From NCBI GenBank assembly GCA_009779265.1, contig WREP01000004.1:1-64000 (forward strand): a stretch of 64,000 nt of DNA. Reading direction: 5' to 3'. The notes below the pieces were generated by a model, which did no database searches, had not been told where the DNA came from, and worked only from the letters and a program-made list of their open reading frames with translations. Positions 37,848 through 47,662 of this stretch are shown here, in pieces (the stretch's first letter is position 1; every line of letters starts with the position of its first letter). This DNA is from Betaproteobacteria bacterium (GTDB taxonomy: Bacteria; Pseudomonadota; Gammaproteobacteria; Burkholderiales; Rhodocyclaceae). A program made the position numbers and the translations under genes.

Positions 37848-38231
37848 ATGCAGAGAATGATGCTGAAATCCAAGTTGCATCGCGTGACGACCACTCACGC
37901 CGATTTGCATTACGAGGGTTCCTGCGCCATCGACGAGGACCTGCTTGAGGCCGCCAATATTTGCGAGTACGAGCAGATCGACATCTGGAACGTCAATAAC
38001 GGCGAGCGTTTCACCACCTACGCCATCCGCGCCGAGCGCGGTTCGGGCGTCATCTCGGTCAATGGTTCGGCGGCCCGCCGCGCCGCGCCTGGCGACATCC
38101 TCATCATCGCCACTTTCGCCGTCTACAACGAGATCGAGCTGGCCCGGCACGAGCCGGATCTGATCTACGTCGATGGGCGCAATCGCATCGTCCGCCGCGG
38201 CCACGATATTCCGGTGCAAGCCGCCGCCTGA
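37848..38231 (+). CDS. panD: aspartate 1-decarboxylase
   Basis: Pyruvoyl enzyme making beta-alanine for PanC. The 127-residue proenzyme has the self-cleavage pair Gly24-Ser25 in [12 protein letters not shown], exactly where the family has it if translation starts at the ATG at 37848 ([13 protein letters not shown]); upstream in-frame ATGs would shift this. Own promoter upstream, terminator downstream. Confidence 0.95.
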   Translation: MQRMMLKSKLHRVTTTHADLHYEGSCAIDEDLLEAANICEYEQIDIWNVNNGERFTTYAIRAERGSGVISVNGSAARRAAPGDILIIATFAVYNEIELARHEPDLIYVDGRNRIVRRGHDIPVQAAA

Positions 38232-38259
38232 CCCGCTGCCGCGCCGCGAAGACTCATGC

Positions 38260-38287
38260 AAGCCCGCCATCGGCGGGCTTTCTTTTT
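38260..38287 (+). terminator. rho-independent terminator after panD
   Basis: Nine-bp stem AAGCCCGCC/GGCGGGCTT, loop ATC, then TCTTTTT, 29 bases after the panD stop. It isolates the pan genes from the nor genes. Confidence 0.9.
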
Positions 38288-38327
38288 GGCTGTTCCGATG
38301 ATCCTGTATTTTTTTGCTGTTTCAAAT

Positions 38328-38341
38328 TTAGCGGACATCAA
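38328..38341 (+). promoter_or_regulatory. FNR/Dnr-like half-conserved box upstream of norC
   Basis: TTAGCGGACATCAA: the right half ATCAA is perfect, the left half TTAGC has two mismatches to TTGAT. Its centre is about 42 bases upstream of a plausible start near 38376 (with AATAGCAT as -10), the class II activator geometry. A weak but well-placed site for a Dnr-like regulator. Confidence 0.45.
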
Positions 38342-38406
38342 AGCTCCACCTGATAACTCGGGAATAGCATCGCCCCGCCAGACTATTTTCGAAAGGGGGA
38401 AAAACG

Positions 38407-38835
38407 ATGAGTGGCGAGTTCACCAAATCGATGGCGCGGAACATTTTCTACGGGGGAACGGTATTTTTCTTCCTCCTGTTCTTGGCGCTGTCATTCGATA
38501 CCCATTCGCAACTGCCAAAGCGGGACATGCGGGACAACATTGACGCAAAAGTCACCGAGGGCAAGAAGCTATGGGAAGTCAATAACTGCATCGGCTGCCA
38601 CACCCTGCTGGGCGAGGGCGCCTATTTCGCGCCGGAGCTGGGCAACGTGGTTGTCCGCTATGGCGAGGAAGGCACCAAGGCCTTCATTCAGGCCCGTCCG
38701 AAGGAGGGTATCCCGGGCCGCCGCAGCATGCCGCAGTTCAACTTCGACGACGCGCAACTGGACGCCATCGTGGCCTTCCTGAAGCACGTCAATTCGGTCA
38801 ACGCCGCCAACTGGCCGCCCAACGACCAAGGCTGA
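38407..38835 (+). CDS. norC: nitric oxide reductase cytochrome c subunit NorC
   Basis: Electron-entry subunit of the respiratory NO reductase, which turns two NO into N2O. The 142-residue protein has an N-terminal membrane anchor (residues about 13-30), the haem c motif C61-IG-C64-H65 (NNCIGCHTLLGEGAYFAPEL), and an axial-Met region GRRSMPQFNF. Start is supported by a purine-rich GAAAGGGGGAAAAACG leader. It is followed 18 bases later by norB. Confidence 0.95.
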   Translation: MSGEFTKSMARNIFYGGTVFFFLLFLALSFDTHSQLPKRDMRDNIDAKVTEGKKLWEVNNCIGCHTLLGEGAYFAPELGNVVVRYGEEGTKAFIQARPKEGIPGRRSMPQFNFDDAQLDAIVAFLKHVNSVNAANWPPNDQG

Positions 38836-40227
<1,392 letters not shown>

Positions 40228-40250
40228 ACCGGATTTTTCCGGTAACACCC

Positions 40251-40282
40251 AAAGCGCGAATCGCAAGATTCGCGCTTTTTTC
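40251..40282 (+). terminator. rho-independent terminator after norB
   Basis: Twelve-bp stem AAAGCGCGAATC/GATTCGCGCTTT, loop GCAA, then T run, 23 bases past the norB stop. It separates norCB from norEFQD, allowing different expression levels. Confidence 0.9.
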
Positions 40283-40372
40283 TTGCCTGCCCGTCAGCCC
40301 TGTTCCTTTCCGGGAATGGCATCCCCATCGGCTTCTTGGGGCATATCAAATCCCTGGCCGGAGGCCGCAGCT

Positions 40373-40972
40373 ATGATCCCCGCCATGACCGAAGCGACGA
40401 CCTCTCCCGCCCCAAATCAGCCGCGCCTGCCCGGCGATTTGGCGATCTGGATTTTCATCCTCGCCGAGATGCTCGTTTTCGCGGTGTTTTTTACCGCCTA
40501 CGCTTTCGCTCGGGCCAAGGATCCGGCCTTGTTCAACGAGTGCCAGATGACGCTGGATCGCAACGCCGGGGCGATCAATACCTTGCTCCTCGTCACCGGC
40601 TCGTGGTTTGTGGTGCTGGCGGTGCAGGCGGCGCATCGTGACGACAAGGCGGTGATAGCGCGCCATGTCGCGCTCGGCATGTTGTGCGGCGCCGGCTTCC
40701 TGGGCGTCAAGGTGGTTGAGTATGCCGCCAAGTTTGGCGCCGGCATTTCGCTATCGACCAACACCTTCTACATGTTCTACATTTCCCTGACCTTCTTTCA
40801 TTTCATGCACGTCATCCTCGGCATGGTCATCCTGTCGGTCATCTGGAACCAGGCCCGCAAAGGCGCCTATGGGCGCGAGAACTGTCATGGACTGGAAAGC
40901 GGCGCCGCCTACTGGCACATGGTCGATCTTTTGTGGATCATTCTTTTTCCCCTCGTTTATGTGATGCGCTGA
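40373..40972 (+). CDS. norE: NorE, cytochrome c oxidase subunit III-like protein
   Basis: 199-residue, five-helix protein of the CoxIII family that accompanies NO reductase; its exact role is unclear, probably assembly or activity support. Motifs: GDLAIWIFILAEMLVFAVFF, MTLDRNAGAINTLLLVTGSW, FYISLTFFHFMHVILGM, AAYWHMVDLLWIILFPLVY. I chose the ATG at 40373 because GGAGG lies 8 bases upstream; ATG 40385 is also possible. A half-conserved FNR box (40336-40349) is too close to act as a normal activator site for this start. Overlaps norF (TGATG). Confidence 0.9.
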   Translation: MIPAMTEATTSPAPNQPRLPGDLAIWIFILAEMLVFAVFFTAYAFARAKDPALFNECQMTLDRNAGAINTLLLVTGSWFVVLAVQAAHRDDKAVIARHVALGMLCGAGFLGVKVVEYAAKFGAGISLSTNTFYMFYISLTFFHFMHVILGMVILSVIWNQARKGAYGRENCHGLESGAAYWHMVDLLWIILFPLVYVMR

Positions 40973-41241
40973 TGCTCAAGGTTCTGAAAAATCCCGCCCA
41001 CCGCGCCTGGCTGGTGCTCATCGTCGCCACCGGCATCACCTGGTACCTCGGCGAGATCGGCGCCTATGGCACCGCCGCCATCGTCGCCATGCTGGTCATC
41101 GCCTTCATCAAGGGCCGGCTGGTCATCCTCGATTTCATGGAATTGCGCACCGCCCCGTGGCTCTGGCGCATCCTGCTCGAAGGCTGGCTGATCGTCGTCG
41201 GCGGCCTGATCCTGCTTGCCTACTGGATCTCCCTCAAATGA
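40972..41241 (+). CDS. norF: NorF small membrane protein
   Basis: 89-residue protein with three hydrophobic segments (WLVLIVATGITWYLG, TAAIVAMLVIAFIKGRLV, LIVVGGLILLAYWI), of the cytochrome c oxidase subunit IV-like/NorF group. It starts inside the norE stop and ends inside the norQ start (ATGA), so it is part of the norEFQ unit. Needed for full NO reductase activity in other denitrifiers; mechanism unknown. Confidence 0.85.
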   Translation: MLKVLKNPAHRAWLVLIVATGITWYLGEIGAYGTAAIVAMLVIAFIKGRLVILDFMELRTAPWLWRILLEGWLIVVGGLILLAYWISLK

Positions 41242-42020
41242 GCGGGCTGCCCTTCTACGAACCCGCCGGCAACGAAATCGCGCTATTCGAGCATGCCTTT
41301 CGCCAGCGCCTGCCGCTTCTCATCAAGGGGCCGACCGGCTGCGGCAAGACGCGCTTCGTCGCGCACATGGCAGCGCGCCTCAAGCTGCCGCTGTACACCG
41401 TCGCCTGCCACGACGACCTGACCGCCGCCGATCTGGTTGGCCGCCACCTGATTTCCGACAGCGGCACCTACTGGTGCGACGGCCCGCTGACTCGCGCCGT
41501 GCGTTCCGGCGGTATTTGCTATCTTGACGAAGTGGTCGAGGCGCGCAAGGACACCACCGTGGTGCTGCACCCGCTGGCCGACGACCGCCGCATCCTGCCC
41601 ATCGACCGCACCGGCGAAACCCTGGCGGCGCCGGACGACTTCATGCTGGTCGTCTCCTACAACCCCGGCTACCAGAATTTGATGAAGGGTCTGAAACCCT
41701 CGACCCGCCAGCGTTTCGTCTCGATGCGCTTCGACTTTCCCGCAGCCGAACGCGAAATTTCCATCCTGATCGGCGAAACCGGCTGCGACGCCGATCTCGC
41801 CAAGCGTCTGGTCGGCATCGCCCATGCCTTCCGCGCCCTCAAGGATCGCGACCTGGAAGAAGTCGCCAGCACCCGCCTCCTGGTCTATGCCGCCAGCCTG
41901 ATCAAATCGGGCTTCGACGTCAGCGCCGCCTGCCGCGCCGCCCTGGTCGAAAGCCTGACCGACGAGGAAGAAACAGCGGCGGCGCTGATGGAGATCGTCA
42001 ATGCCACCTTTGGGCGATGA
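41238..42020 (+). CDS. norQ: NorQ, MoxR-type AAA+ ATPase
   Basis: 260-residue ATPase thought to insert or activate the non-haem iron of NorB with NorD. P-loop IKGPTGCGKTRFV near residue 33, Walker B ICYLDEVVEARKD, sensor 1 VVSYNPGYQNL, Arg finger region PSTRQRFVSMRF. The start overlaps the norF stop. norD follows after 40 bases. Confidence 0.94.
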   Translation: MSGLPFYEPAGNEIALFEHAFRQRLPLLIKGPTGCGKTRFVAHMAARLKLPLYTVACHDDLTAADLVGRHLISDSGTYWCDGPLTRAVRSGGICYLDEVVEARKDTTVVLHPLADDRRILPIDRTGETLAAPDDFMLVVSYNPGYQNLMKGLKPSTRQRFVSMRFDFPAAEREISILIGETGCDADLAKRLVGIAHAFRALKDRDLEEVASTRLLVYAASLIKSGFDVSAACRAALVESLTDEEETAAALMEIVNATFGR

Positions 42021-42060
42021 TCCGGTTTTACGATGAAAACCCGCGAAGCAAGCCGCTGAT

Positions 42061-43896
42061 ATGGAAGAATTCGTCGGCAAGCTCTGGCACAACTGGGTCA
42101 CCAAGGCCGCGGGGGGCTATTATCCGGCGGCCGCGGTCAAGCTGGCCGAGGTGGAAAAAACCGCCGGCATTCTCTTTCGCGCCTTTGGCGGCGATCCCGG
42201 CCTGAAAATCGGCAGCGCCACGACGGAAGCGCATGGCGCGCGGCGCCGTTGGCTGCAACGTCTGGCCGGCAGCAACGAAAGACAGGCGCTGGCCCGGCGC
42301 GACGCGGAAACCCTGCGCCTGCCGCCGGAAATCGCCGTTTTTCCCGAAGCCGCGCTGAACCGCGACCTCTACCTGTGGCTGGCCGCCCAGGCGGCTTGCG
42401 ACGTGGCGCCGCGGCAGCCGTGGTTCATCCGCAACCAGCGGGCCAGCCTTGCCGCCCTCAGCCGCTTCCCCGGCCTTGCGCCGCGCTACGAGCGTCTGGT
42501 CGCCGCCCATCTGGCTGCCCGTATCACCCCGGAACGAGAAGACGAAGCGGCGCAGGAAAGCGCCATTCGCCAGGCGCTGCTGCAACCCGGCTCGGCCGCG
42601 GGACTACCGCCGCTCTATTCGCGCCAATCGCGGCCGCCGCAGCCGGTGCCGCTGTGGCTTATCGCCGCCGAGGAAAATCTGGCCGCCGGTCAGGTCGCCG
42701 ACCCCGACGCCGATTTGCCGCCGGAAAGCGGCGCCCGCGCCGAGGCGACGCCGGACGCGCACAAGGCCGAACAGGTCGAGGCGCCGGACAACAAGAATCC
42801 GACCCTGATCATGTTCCGCGCCGAGAGCCTGCCGACCTGGGCGGAATACGTGCGCGTCAATCGCGCCTACGACGACGAGGAGGATTCCAAGGCCCGCGAC
42901 ACCGCCCGCGATCTCGACAAGCTTTCGCTCACCCGCGATGGCGAAACCGCTGTCTCGCGCGTCCGCTTCGATCTCGACCTGCCTTCGGCGGCGGAGGACG
43001 ACACGCCCATCGGCCCCGGCATCGCCCTGCCTGAATGGGATTACCGCAAGGCGCTCCTGCTCGAACGGCACTGCCAGTTGCAGCCGATGATCGCCCGCGA
43101 CGCCGGCTGCCAGCCCCTGCCGCCGGAATTGATCGCCACCGCCAAAAAGTTGCGCGGCCAGTTCGCCGCGCTGGCGCCGCAGCGGCGCTGGCTGAAAGCG
43201 CAGCCGGACGGCGCCGAGTTGGATGTCGACGCCTGCGTGCGCAATCACGCCGACCGCGCCTGCGGCCACACGCCGCAGACTGGCGGTTATCTCGCCCAGG
43301 CCCGTTGCGAGCGCGACCTTGCCTGCCTGTTGCTGGCCGATTTGTCGATGTCCACCGATGCCTGGATTTCCGACACGCACCGCATCGTCGACGTCATCCG
43401 CGATTCCCTGCTGCTTTTTTCCGAGGCCCTTACCGCCACCGGCGACCGTTTCGGCATTTACGGCTTTTCCTCCCTGCGCCGGCAAAACATCCGCTTTCAT
43501 CTGCTCAAGGAGTTCAGCGGCGCCTACGATGCCGCCGCCCGCGCCCGCATCCTCGCCATCAAGCCCGGCTTCTACACCCGCATGGGCGCGGCCATCCGCC
43601 AGTCCGCCCTGATTCTCGGCGAGCAGCCAGCGGCCCGCCGGCTGCTGCTCATCCTCACCGACGGCAAGCCGAACGACCTCGACCTTTACGATTCGCGTTA
43701 CGGCATCGAGGATACCCGCATGGCGGTGCACGAGGCGCGGCGCCAGGGCCTCACCCCCTTCTGCGTCACCATCGACCGCACCGCTGGCGCTTACCTGCCG
43801 TGGCTGTTCGGGCCGGCGGGTTTCTGCGTCATCCGCAAGCCGGAAGAGCTGCCGCGCCGCTTGCCGCTCCTCTACGCCCAATTGACGAGAGATTAG
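42061..43896 (+). CDS. norD: NorD, von Willebrand factor A domain protein
   Basis: 611-residue partner of NorQ in NO reductase activation. The N-terminal two thirds are NorD-specific; the C-terminal VWA domain begins near residue 425 with the metal-site motif LLADLSMSTDAW and contains GDRFGIYGFSSLRR and LLILTDGKPND. No signal peptide, so it is cytoplasmic, as expected for a MoxR-VWA pair. Confidence 0.93.
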   Translation: MEEFVGKLWHNWVTKAAGGYYPAAAVKLAEVEKTAGILFRAFGGDPGLKIGSATTEAHGARRRWLQRLAGSNERQALARRDAETLRLPPEIAVFPEAALNRDLYLWLAAQAACDVAPRQPWFIRNQRASLAALSRFPGLAPRYERLVAAHLAARITPEREDEAAQESAIRQALLQPGSAAGLPPLYSRQSRPPQPVPLWLIAAEENLAAGQVADPDADLPPESGARAEATPDAHKAEQVEAPDNKNPTLIMFRAESLPTWAEYVRVNRAYDDEEDSKARDTARDLDKLSLTRDGETAVSRVRFDLDLPSAAEDDTPIGPGIALPEWDYRKALLLERHCQLQPMIARDAGCQPLPPELIATAKKLRGQFAALAPQRRWLKAQPDGAELDVDACVRNHADRACGHTPQTGGYLAQARCERDLACLLLADLSMSTDAWISDTHRIVDVIRDSLLLFSEALTATGDRFGIYGFSSLRRQNIRFHLLKEFSGAYDAAARARILAIKPGFYTRMGAAIRQSALILGEQPAARRLLLILTDGKPNDLDLYDSRYGIEDTRMAVHEARRQGLTPFCVTIDRTAGAYLPWLFGPAGFCVIRKPEELPRRLPLLYAQLTRD

Positions 43897-43941
43897 TCCC
43901 GATGTGGTATTGCTGGCGTACTAAGCAAATGGGAGCATTGT

Positions 43942-44670
43942 ATGTTTCGATCCCCTAGACAATCCATGCAGTCACATCCGCCGGTCAATATCGAAGCCCT
44001 GCTCACCCATGTGCCGTTGTTCAACGGCCTGGTGCCCGAGGAAATCGGCCGCATCGCCAAGTCCACGCGGGAAATTCACGCCAACAAGGGCGACATCCTG
44101 TTCCACAAGGGCGACCCCTGCAACGGCTTCCACCTTCTGGTCTACGGCCAGATCAAACTGGCCCTGACCTCGGTTCAGGGCACCGAAAAAGTGGTCGAAA
44201 TCCTCGGTCAGGGTCAGAGCTTCGGCGAGGCGCTGATGTTCATGGACAAGCCCTACATCGTTACCGCTCAGGCGCTGACCAGCTCGTTGTTGCTGCATGT
44301 GTCGAAAGCGGCGATTTACGAAGAACTGCAACGCGACCACACACTGTGCCGCAAAATGCTGGCCGGCATGGCCATGCGCCTGCATCAGTTGATGAGCGAT
44401 GTCGAATCCTATTCCCTGCACTCCGGCAAGCAGCGCATCATCGGTTACCTGCTGCGCGAGTTGCCGGACGAAATGCCGGAAGATTCCGACAGCGCCCAGG
44501 CCATCATCACGCTGCCGACCAGCAAGGGCATCATCGCCTCGCGCCTGAACCTGACCCAGGAACATTTCTCGCGCATCCTGCACGAACTCATCAGCCTCGG
44601 CCTGATCGCCGTCGAAGGCCGCAAAATCCACATTCCCTCGGTGGCACGACTGCGCCTGCACGAAAGCTGA
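43942..44670 (+). CDS. Crp/Fnr-family regulator (Dnr/NnrR-like), paralog 2
   Basis: 242 residues with the cyclic-nucleotide-binding fold (NKGDILFHKGDPCNGFHLLV, GQSFGEALMF) and winged helix ([20 protein letters not shown]). No Fnr-type Cys cluster is seen. Position 45 bases after norD strongly suggests the NO-responsive regulator of denitrification. It is highly similar to the regulator at 14022-14720. The ATG at 43942 has GGGAG upstream; an in-frame ATG lies 24 bases on. Convergent with the RegB-like kinase. Confidence 0.9.
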   Translation: MFRSPRQSMQSHPPVNIEALLTHVPLFNGLVPEEIGRIAKSTREIHANKGDILFHKGDPCNGFHLLVYGQIKLALTSVQGTEKVVEILGQGQSFGEALMFMDKPYIVTAQALTSSLLLHVSKAAIYEELQRDHTLCRKMLAGMAMRLHQLMSDVESYSLHSGKQRIIGYLLRELPDEMPEDSDSAQAIITLPTSKGIIASRLNLTQEHFSRILHELISLGLIAVEGRKIHIPSVARLRLHES

Positions 44671-44684
44671 GCGACGCCGCCAGA

Positions 44685-45956
44685 TCAGTCCTGGAGCGAG
44701 GAAACGGTTCGCGGCAATTCGATACGAGCCAGGGCGCCGCCTGCGTCGGGATTGCTCAGGTGCAACTTGCCGCCGAGTTGTTCGATGGCGGTGCGCGTCA
44801 GCAGAAGACCGACGCCGCTGCCGCCGGCGTGCGCCGGCAGGCCGCGTTGTCCACCGTTTTCTAGCACCGTCGGGGGAAAGCCGGGGCCGCGGTCGCGGAT
44901 GTCGATGCGCAATTCGCCGCTGTCCCAGTCGAGGCGGATATCCAGCGGCTGCGGCGTGGCGTTGGCGGCATTGTTGAGGAGATTGAGCAGGGCCTGTTCC
45001 AGGCGCGGGTCGGCGATGATGGTCGGGGCCGGGCCGTCGGCGGCGACGATCAGCCGGCTGGCCGCTTGCGGCCGGATCGCATGCCAGTGCTGGCGCAGGC
45101 TCTCCAGCCAGCGGTCGGCCGCTTGCAGCGGCGGGCTGGCGAGGCGTTCGGCGCCGGCCCGGCGCGACAGGCCGGTGATGATTTCCTTGCACACGGCGAT
45201 CTGCCGGCGCAGCAGCTCGATATCCTCGCGCGCCGCCGCCGGCAGGCTGGCGTCGGCGACCAGTTCGCCAGCCAGAAGACTCATGGTCGCCAGTGGCGTA
45301 CCCAGTTCGTGGGCGGCGCCAGCGGCCAGGGTGCCCATGGCCAGCACCCGCTCGTCGCGCAGCGCCTGTTCGCGGGCGGCGGCCAGTTCGGCGTCGCGCT
45401 GGCGGATCTGGCTGGTCAGGCGGACGACGAACCAGGCGATCATGGCCGCCGAGACGGCGAAGGTCAGCCACATGCCGATCAGGTGCAGTTGCGTCGCCCG
45501 TGCCGCGTCTGACACCGGCAGCGGCATGTAGAAGGCCAGCAGTAGCGAATAGGCTGCGACGGCAATGGCGCCGGTAGCGAATACGCAGGGAACCGGCAGG
45601 GTCAGCGCGGCGATGGCCAGCGGCGGCAGCAGCAGCGAGATGAGCGGATTGGTGGCGCCGCCGCTGAAGAACAGCAACGCCGACAGGGTGGTGATGTCGA
45701 GCAACAACTGGCTGAACAGTTCGCCGGAGGAGGCGTGCGTGGCGCGGCGCAGGCGCAGGGCGGCGAGGAGATTGAAAACGGTGGCGACGGCCAGCACCGC
45801 GAACAATGGCGCTCGCGGCAGGGGGATGGCGAGCAGGGCGGGAGCGCCGACGGCCAGCGCGGCCGTGGCGGCGAGGACGATCCAGCGCGAGGCGACCAGA
45901 CGCCGCAGACTGGCCCGTTGATCGACGCCGTCGGCGGCGCAGGAAAAAAATCGCAT
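44685..45956 (-). CDS. RegB/PrrB/ActS-like redox sensor histidine kinase
   Basis: 423-residue kinase with six membrane helices (about 25-180). It has the quinone-linked signature GGATNPL (99-105), phospho-His216 in AAGAAHELGTPLATM, the redox-box cysteine Cys256 in RRQIAVCKEII, and ATPase boxes NLLNNAANA and DRGPGFPP...GVGLLL. These are hallmarks of the RegB family, which adjusts respiration and denitrification to redox state. The cognate RegA is not next to it in this window. Confidence 0.88.
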   Translation of the reverse strand: MRFFSCAADGVDQRASLRRLVASRWIVLAATAALAVGAPALLAIPLPRAPLFAVLAVATVFNLLAALRLRRATHASSGELFSQLLLDITTLSALLFFSGGATNPLISLLLPPLAIAALTLPVPCVFATGAIAVAAYSLLLAFYMPLPVSDAARATQLHLIGMWLTFAVSAAMIAWFVVRLTSQIRQRDAELAAAREQALRDERVLAMGTLAAGAAHELGTPLATMSLLAGELVADASLPAAAREDIELLRRQIAVCKEIITGLSRRAGAERLASPPLQAADRWLESLRQHWHAIRPQAASRLIVAADGPAPTIIADPRLEQALLNLLNNAANATPQPLDIRLDWDSGELRIDIRDRGPGFPPTVLENGGQRGLPAHAGGSGVGLLLTRTAIEQLGGKLHLSNPDAGGALARIELPRTVSSLQD

Positions 45957-46126
45957 CCCGGGATTATCCCGGAAACGGCGCTCGCATGGCGCTCACGCTG
46001 GCTGTAGGGGGTGATGTGCGTCAATTTATGGCGGCCGGGGCGATGTGATAATGCAAGCCCGTTCGTTGACGGACAATCCTTGCCGCTCAATGAAACGATG
46101 ATCACCACCATCCAGGAGACGAAGGA

Positions 46127-46438
46127 ATGAAACGCCTGTGCCTGACGATGATCTGCGCCCTGCTGCCGGCGGCGTTGGCTTGGGCCGACGACGAGATGCC
46201 GGAGATCGAGAAAATCCGTTTCTGCCAGCGTTTCCGCGACCATGCGGTGATGGCCCTGTACAACCGCGACGGCGGCACGCCGATGAAGCTTTACGAAGAA
46301 GATGGCAGCAACGGGCCGCGTATCGCCAATGTCATCATCCGCCGCATCTACGCAGACCAGCAGATCGACACGCCGAAAAAGGCCGAAACCTTCAGCCGGG
46401 CGACCTGCAGGGAAATGATGGGCGTCACCGGCGACTGA
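46127..46438 (+). CDS. small exported protein of unknown function
   Basis: 103 residues with a clear signal peptide (MKRLCLTMICALLPAALAWA, then DDEMPEIE). The mature domain has two cysteines (RFCQRFRDH and RATCREMMG) that could pair. A GAGACGAAGGA ribosome site precedes the ATG. No family recognised. A hairpin CGGGCGC-GCG-GCGCCCG follows at 46458 without a T run. Confidence 0.7.
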   Translation: MKRLCLTMICALLPAALAWADDEMPEIEKIRFCQRFRDHAVMALYNRDGGTPMKLYEEDGSNGPRIANVIIRRIYADQQIDTPKKAETFSRATCREMMGVTGD

Positions 46439-46628
46439 AACCGCTGGCTTCGAGAATCGGGCGCGCGGCGCCCGGGCGGCGTTGCGGGCAATTTTCCAGC
46501 GTCTTGAGGCGAGCGCAGGATCTTTACAATTCGGGCTATAAATAATACATAAATTACACATTTACGCGATTAAGTGGCACAAACTGAGTTTTACAATAAA
46601 ATCACCAAAAAACTCATGCGGTGCTGCT

Positions 46629-47066
46629 ATGTCGCCAATGAACCCCGTTTTGGCCAAAATATTGTCCCTGATCGGTGAAGCCCATGCCCGCAACGGCAAT
46701 GGACAACTGCGCCGGCTTGAAGTCGGCGATCTTATCTACGAGGGCGAATCCGTCATCAGTACCGACGCCTACCAGGTCGTGCTGCGGCTGGCCGATGGCA
46801 GGCAATTGAACGTGGCGCCGGGCGATACCGTGCGCATCGATGCCGAGGTGGCCGGCGAATACAAACCCGGTGTCACCGATAGCATGGTGATTGGCGATGC
46901 CGGGTTTTTGCAGGGTATCGGCGAAGCTCTCACCCGTGGCGGCGATTTCGATCCCTGGCTGGAAACCCTGATTACCGGCAATGCCGATCCGATTGGGGAA
47001 GGGAGCGACTTCGGCGAATTGCTGCGCCTCATCGAAGCCGTCGACCGCTCACTCACTCGCGCGTAG
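46629..47066 (+). CDS. orphan adhesin retention-module protein
   Basis: 145 residues resembling only the N-terminal retention module of LapA-type giant adhesins: LSLIGEAHARNGNGQLRRLE, VGDLIYEGESVISTDAYQV, VLRLADGRQLNVAPGDTVRI. In full adhesins this beta-rich plug is followed by a cleavable linker and thousands of residues of repeats and a C-terminal secretion signal; here the protein stops after a helical tail (LLRLIEAVDRSLTRA) and the next gene is on the other strand. No strong ribosome site; upstream 100 bases are AT-rich. Either a truncated adhesin or a stand-alone module related to the type I system at 9.7 kb. Confidence 0.7.
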   Translation: MSPMNPVLAKILSLIGEAHARNGNGQLRRLEVGDLIYEGESVISTDAYQVVLRLADGRQLNVAPGDTVRIDAEVAGEYKPGVTDSMVIGDAGFLQGIGEALTRGGDFDPWLETLITGNADPIGEGSDFGELLRLIEAVDRSLTRA

Positions 47067-47109
47067 TACCGGCGCGGCGCTGAAAAAGGCGTGGCCGATA
47101 CCCGTCCGC

Positions 47110-47658
47110 TCAATAGAGGCCGGGAATGAAGCGGCGCGTGCGGCGCATGTAGTTGGCGTATTCGGCGCCAAAGTAGGCGAGACATTCGCGCTCATCCGCC
47201 AGCGCGGTAAGCCATAGACACAGCGAAGCGAAGGCAGCCAGCAGCGACCCGGCGAGGCTGGGCGCGTGCAAGTAGGCGCCCCAGGCCAGCGCCAGCAGGG
47301 AGGCATACATCGGGTGGCGGATATGGGCGTAGATGCCGCTGGTAACCAGACGGGTGGTTTTCTCGAAGGTGTACAGTGTGGCATCGTCGCGTTCTTCGGC
47401 TACCCGGCCGGCGCGTTTTAGTTGTAGCAGGCCCAGGCACACCAAGGTCAGACTGAGCAGCATCAGTAGCCGGGCAAAGAACTGGTGCAGCGAATCAGGG
47501 TTTTGTCCCCAAGGCTCGTGATTGAGGATGAACAGGCCGAGAATCGCCTCCAGGGCGAAGAAGCGGTAGAAGCCGTGAGTACCGGGGACGCGCAGGGAGC
47601 GCCAGGAAAGCCAGATATTGGCGGCGGTGCCGGCCAGGAAGGCCATCATCCCGGCCAT
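47110..47658 (-). CDS. isoprenylcysteine carboxyl methyltransferase-family membrane protein
   Basis: 182-residue membrane protein with about five hydrophobic segments and the ICMT/PEMT signature LVTSGIYAHIRHPMYASLLAL followed by the C-terminal pair DERECLAYFGAEYANYMRRT and RRFIPGLY. Predicted S-adenosylmethionine-dependent methyltransferase; substrate unknown in bacteria. Last gene of the minus-strand yafS-rnhA-dnaQ-apeB operon, four bases after apeB. Confidence 0.85.
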   Translation of the reverse strand: MAGMMAFLAGTAANIWLSWRSLRVPGTHGFYRFFALEAILGLFILNHEPWGQNPDSLHQFFARLLMLLSLTLVCLGLLQLKRAGRVAEERDDATLYTFEKTTRLVTSGIYAHIRHPMYASLLALAWGAYLHAPSLAGSLLAAFASLCLWLTALADERECLAYFGAEYANYMRRTRRFIPGLY

Positions 47659-47662
47659 CGCT

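Noticed and set aside
40336-40349. FNR-like box TTGGGGCATATCAA upstream of norE
   Set aside because: Only the right half matches well and its centre is 30 bases from the norE ATG, too close for normal activation.
46574-46590. Sigma-54 promoter starting TGGCAC before the retention-module gene
   Set aside because: No GC at the required 10-base distance; the -12 element is absent.
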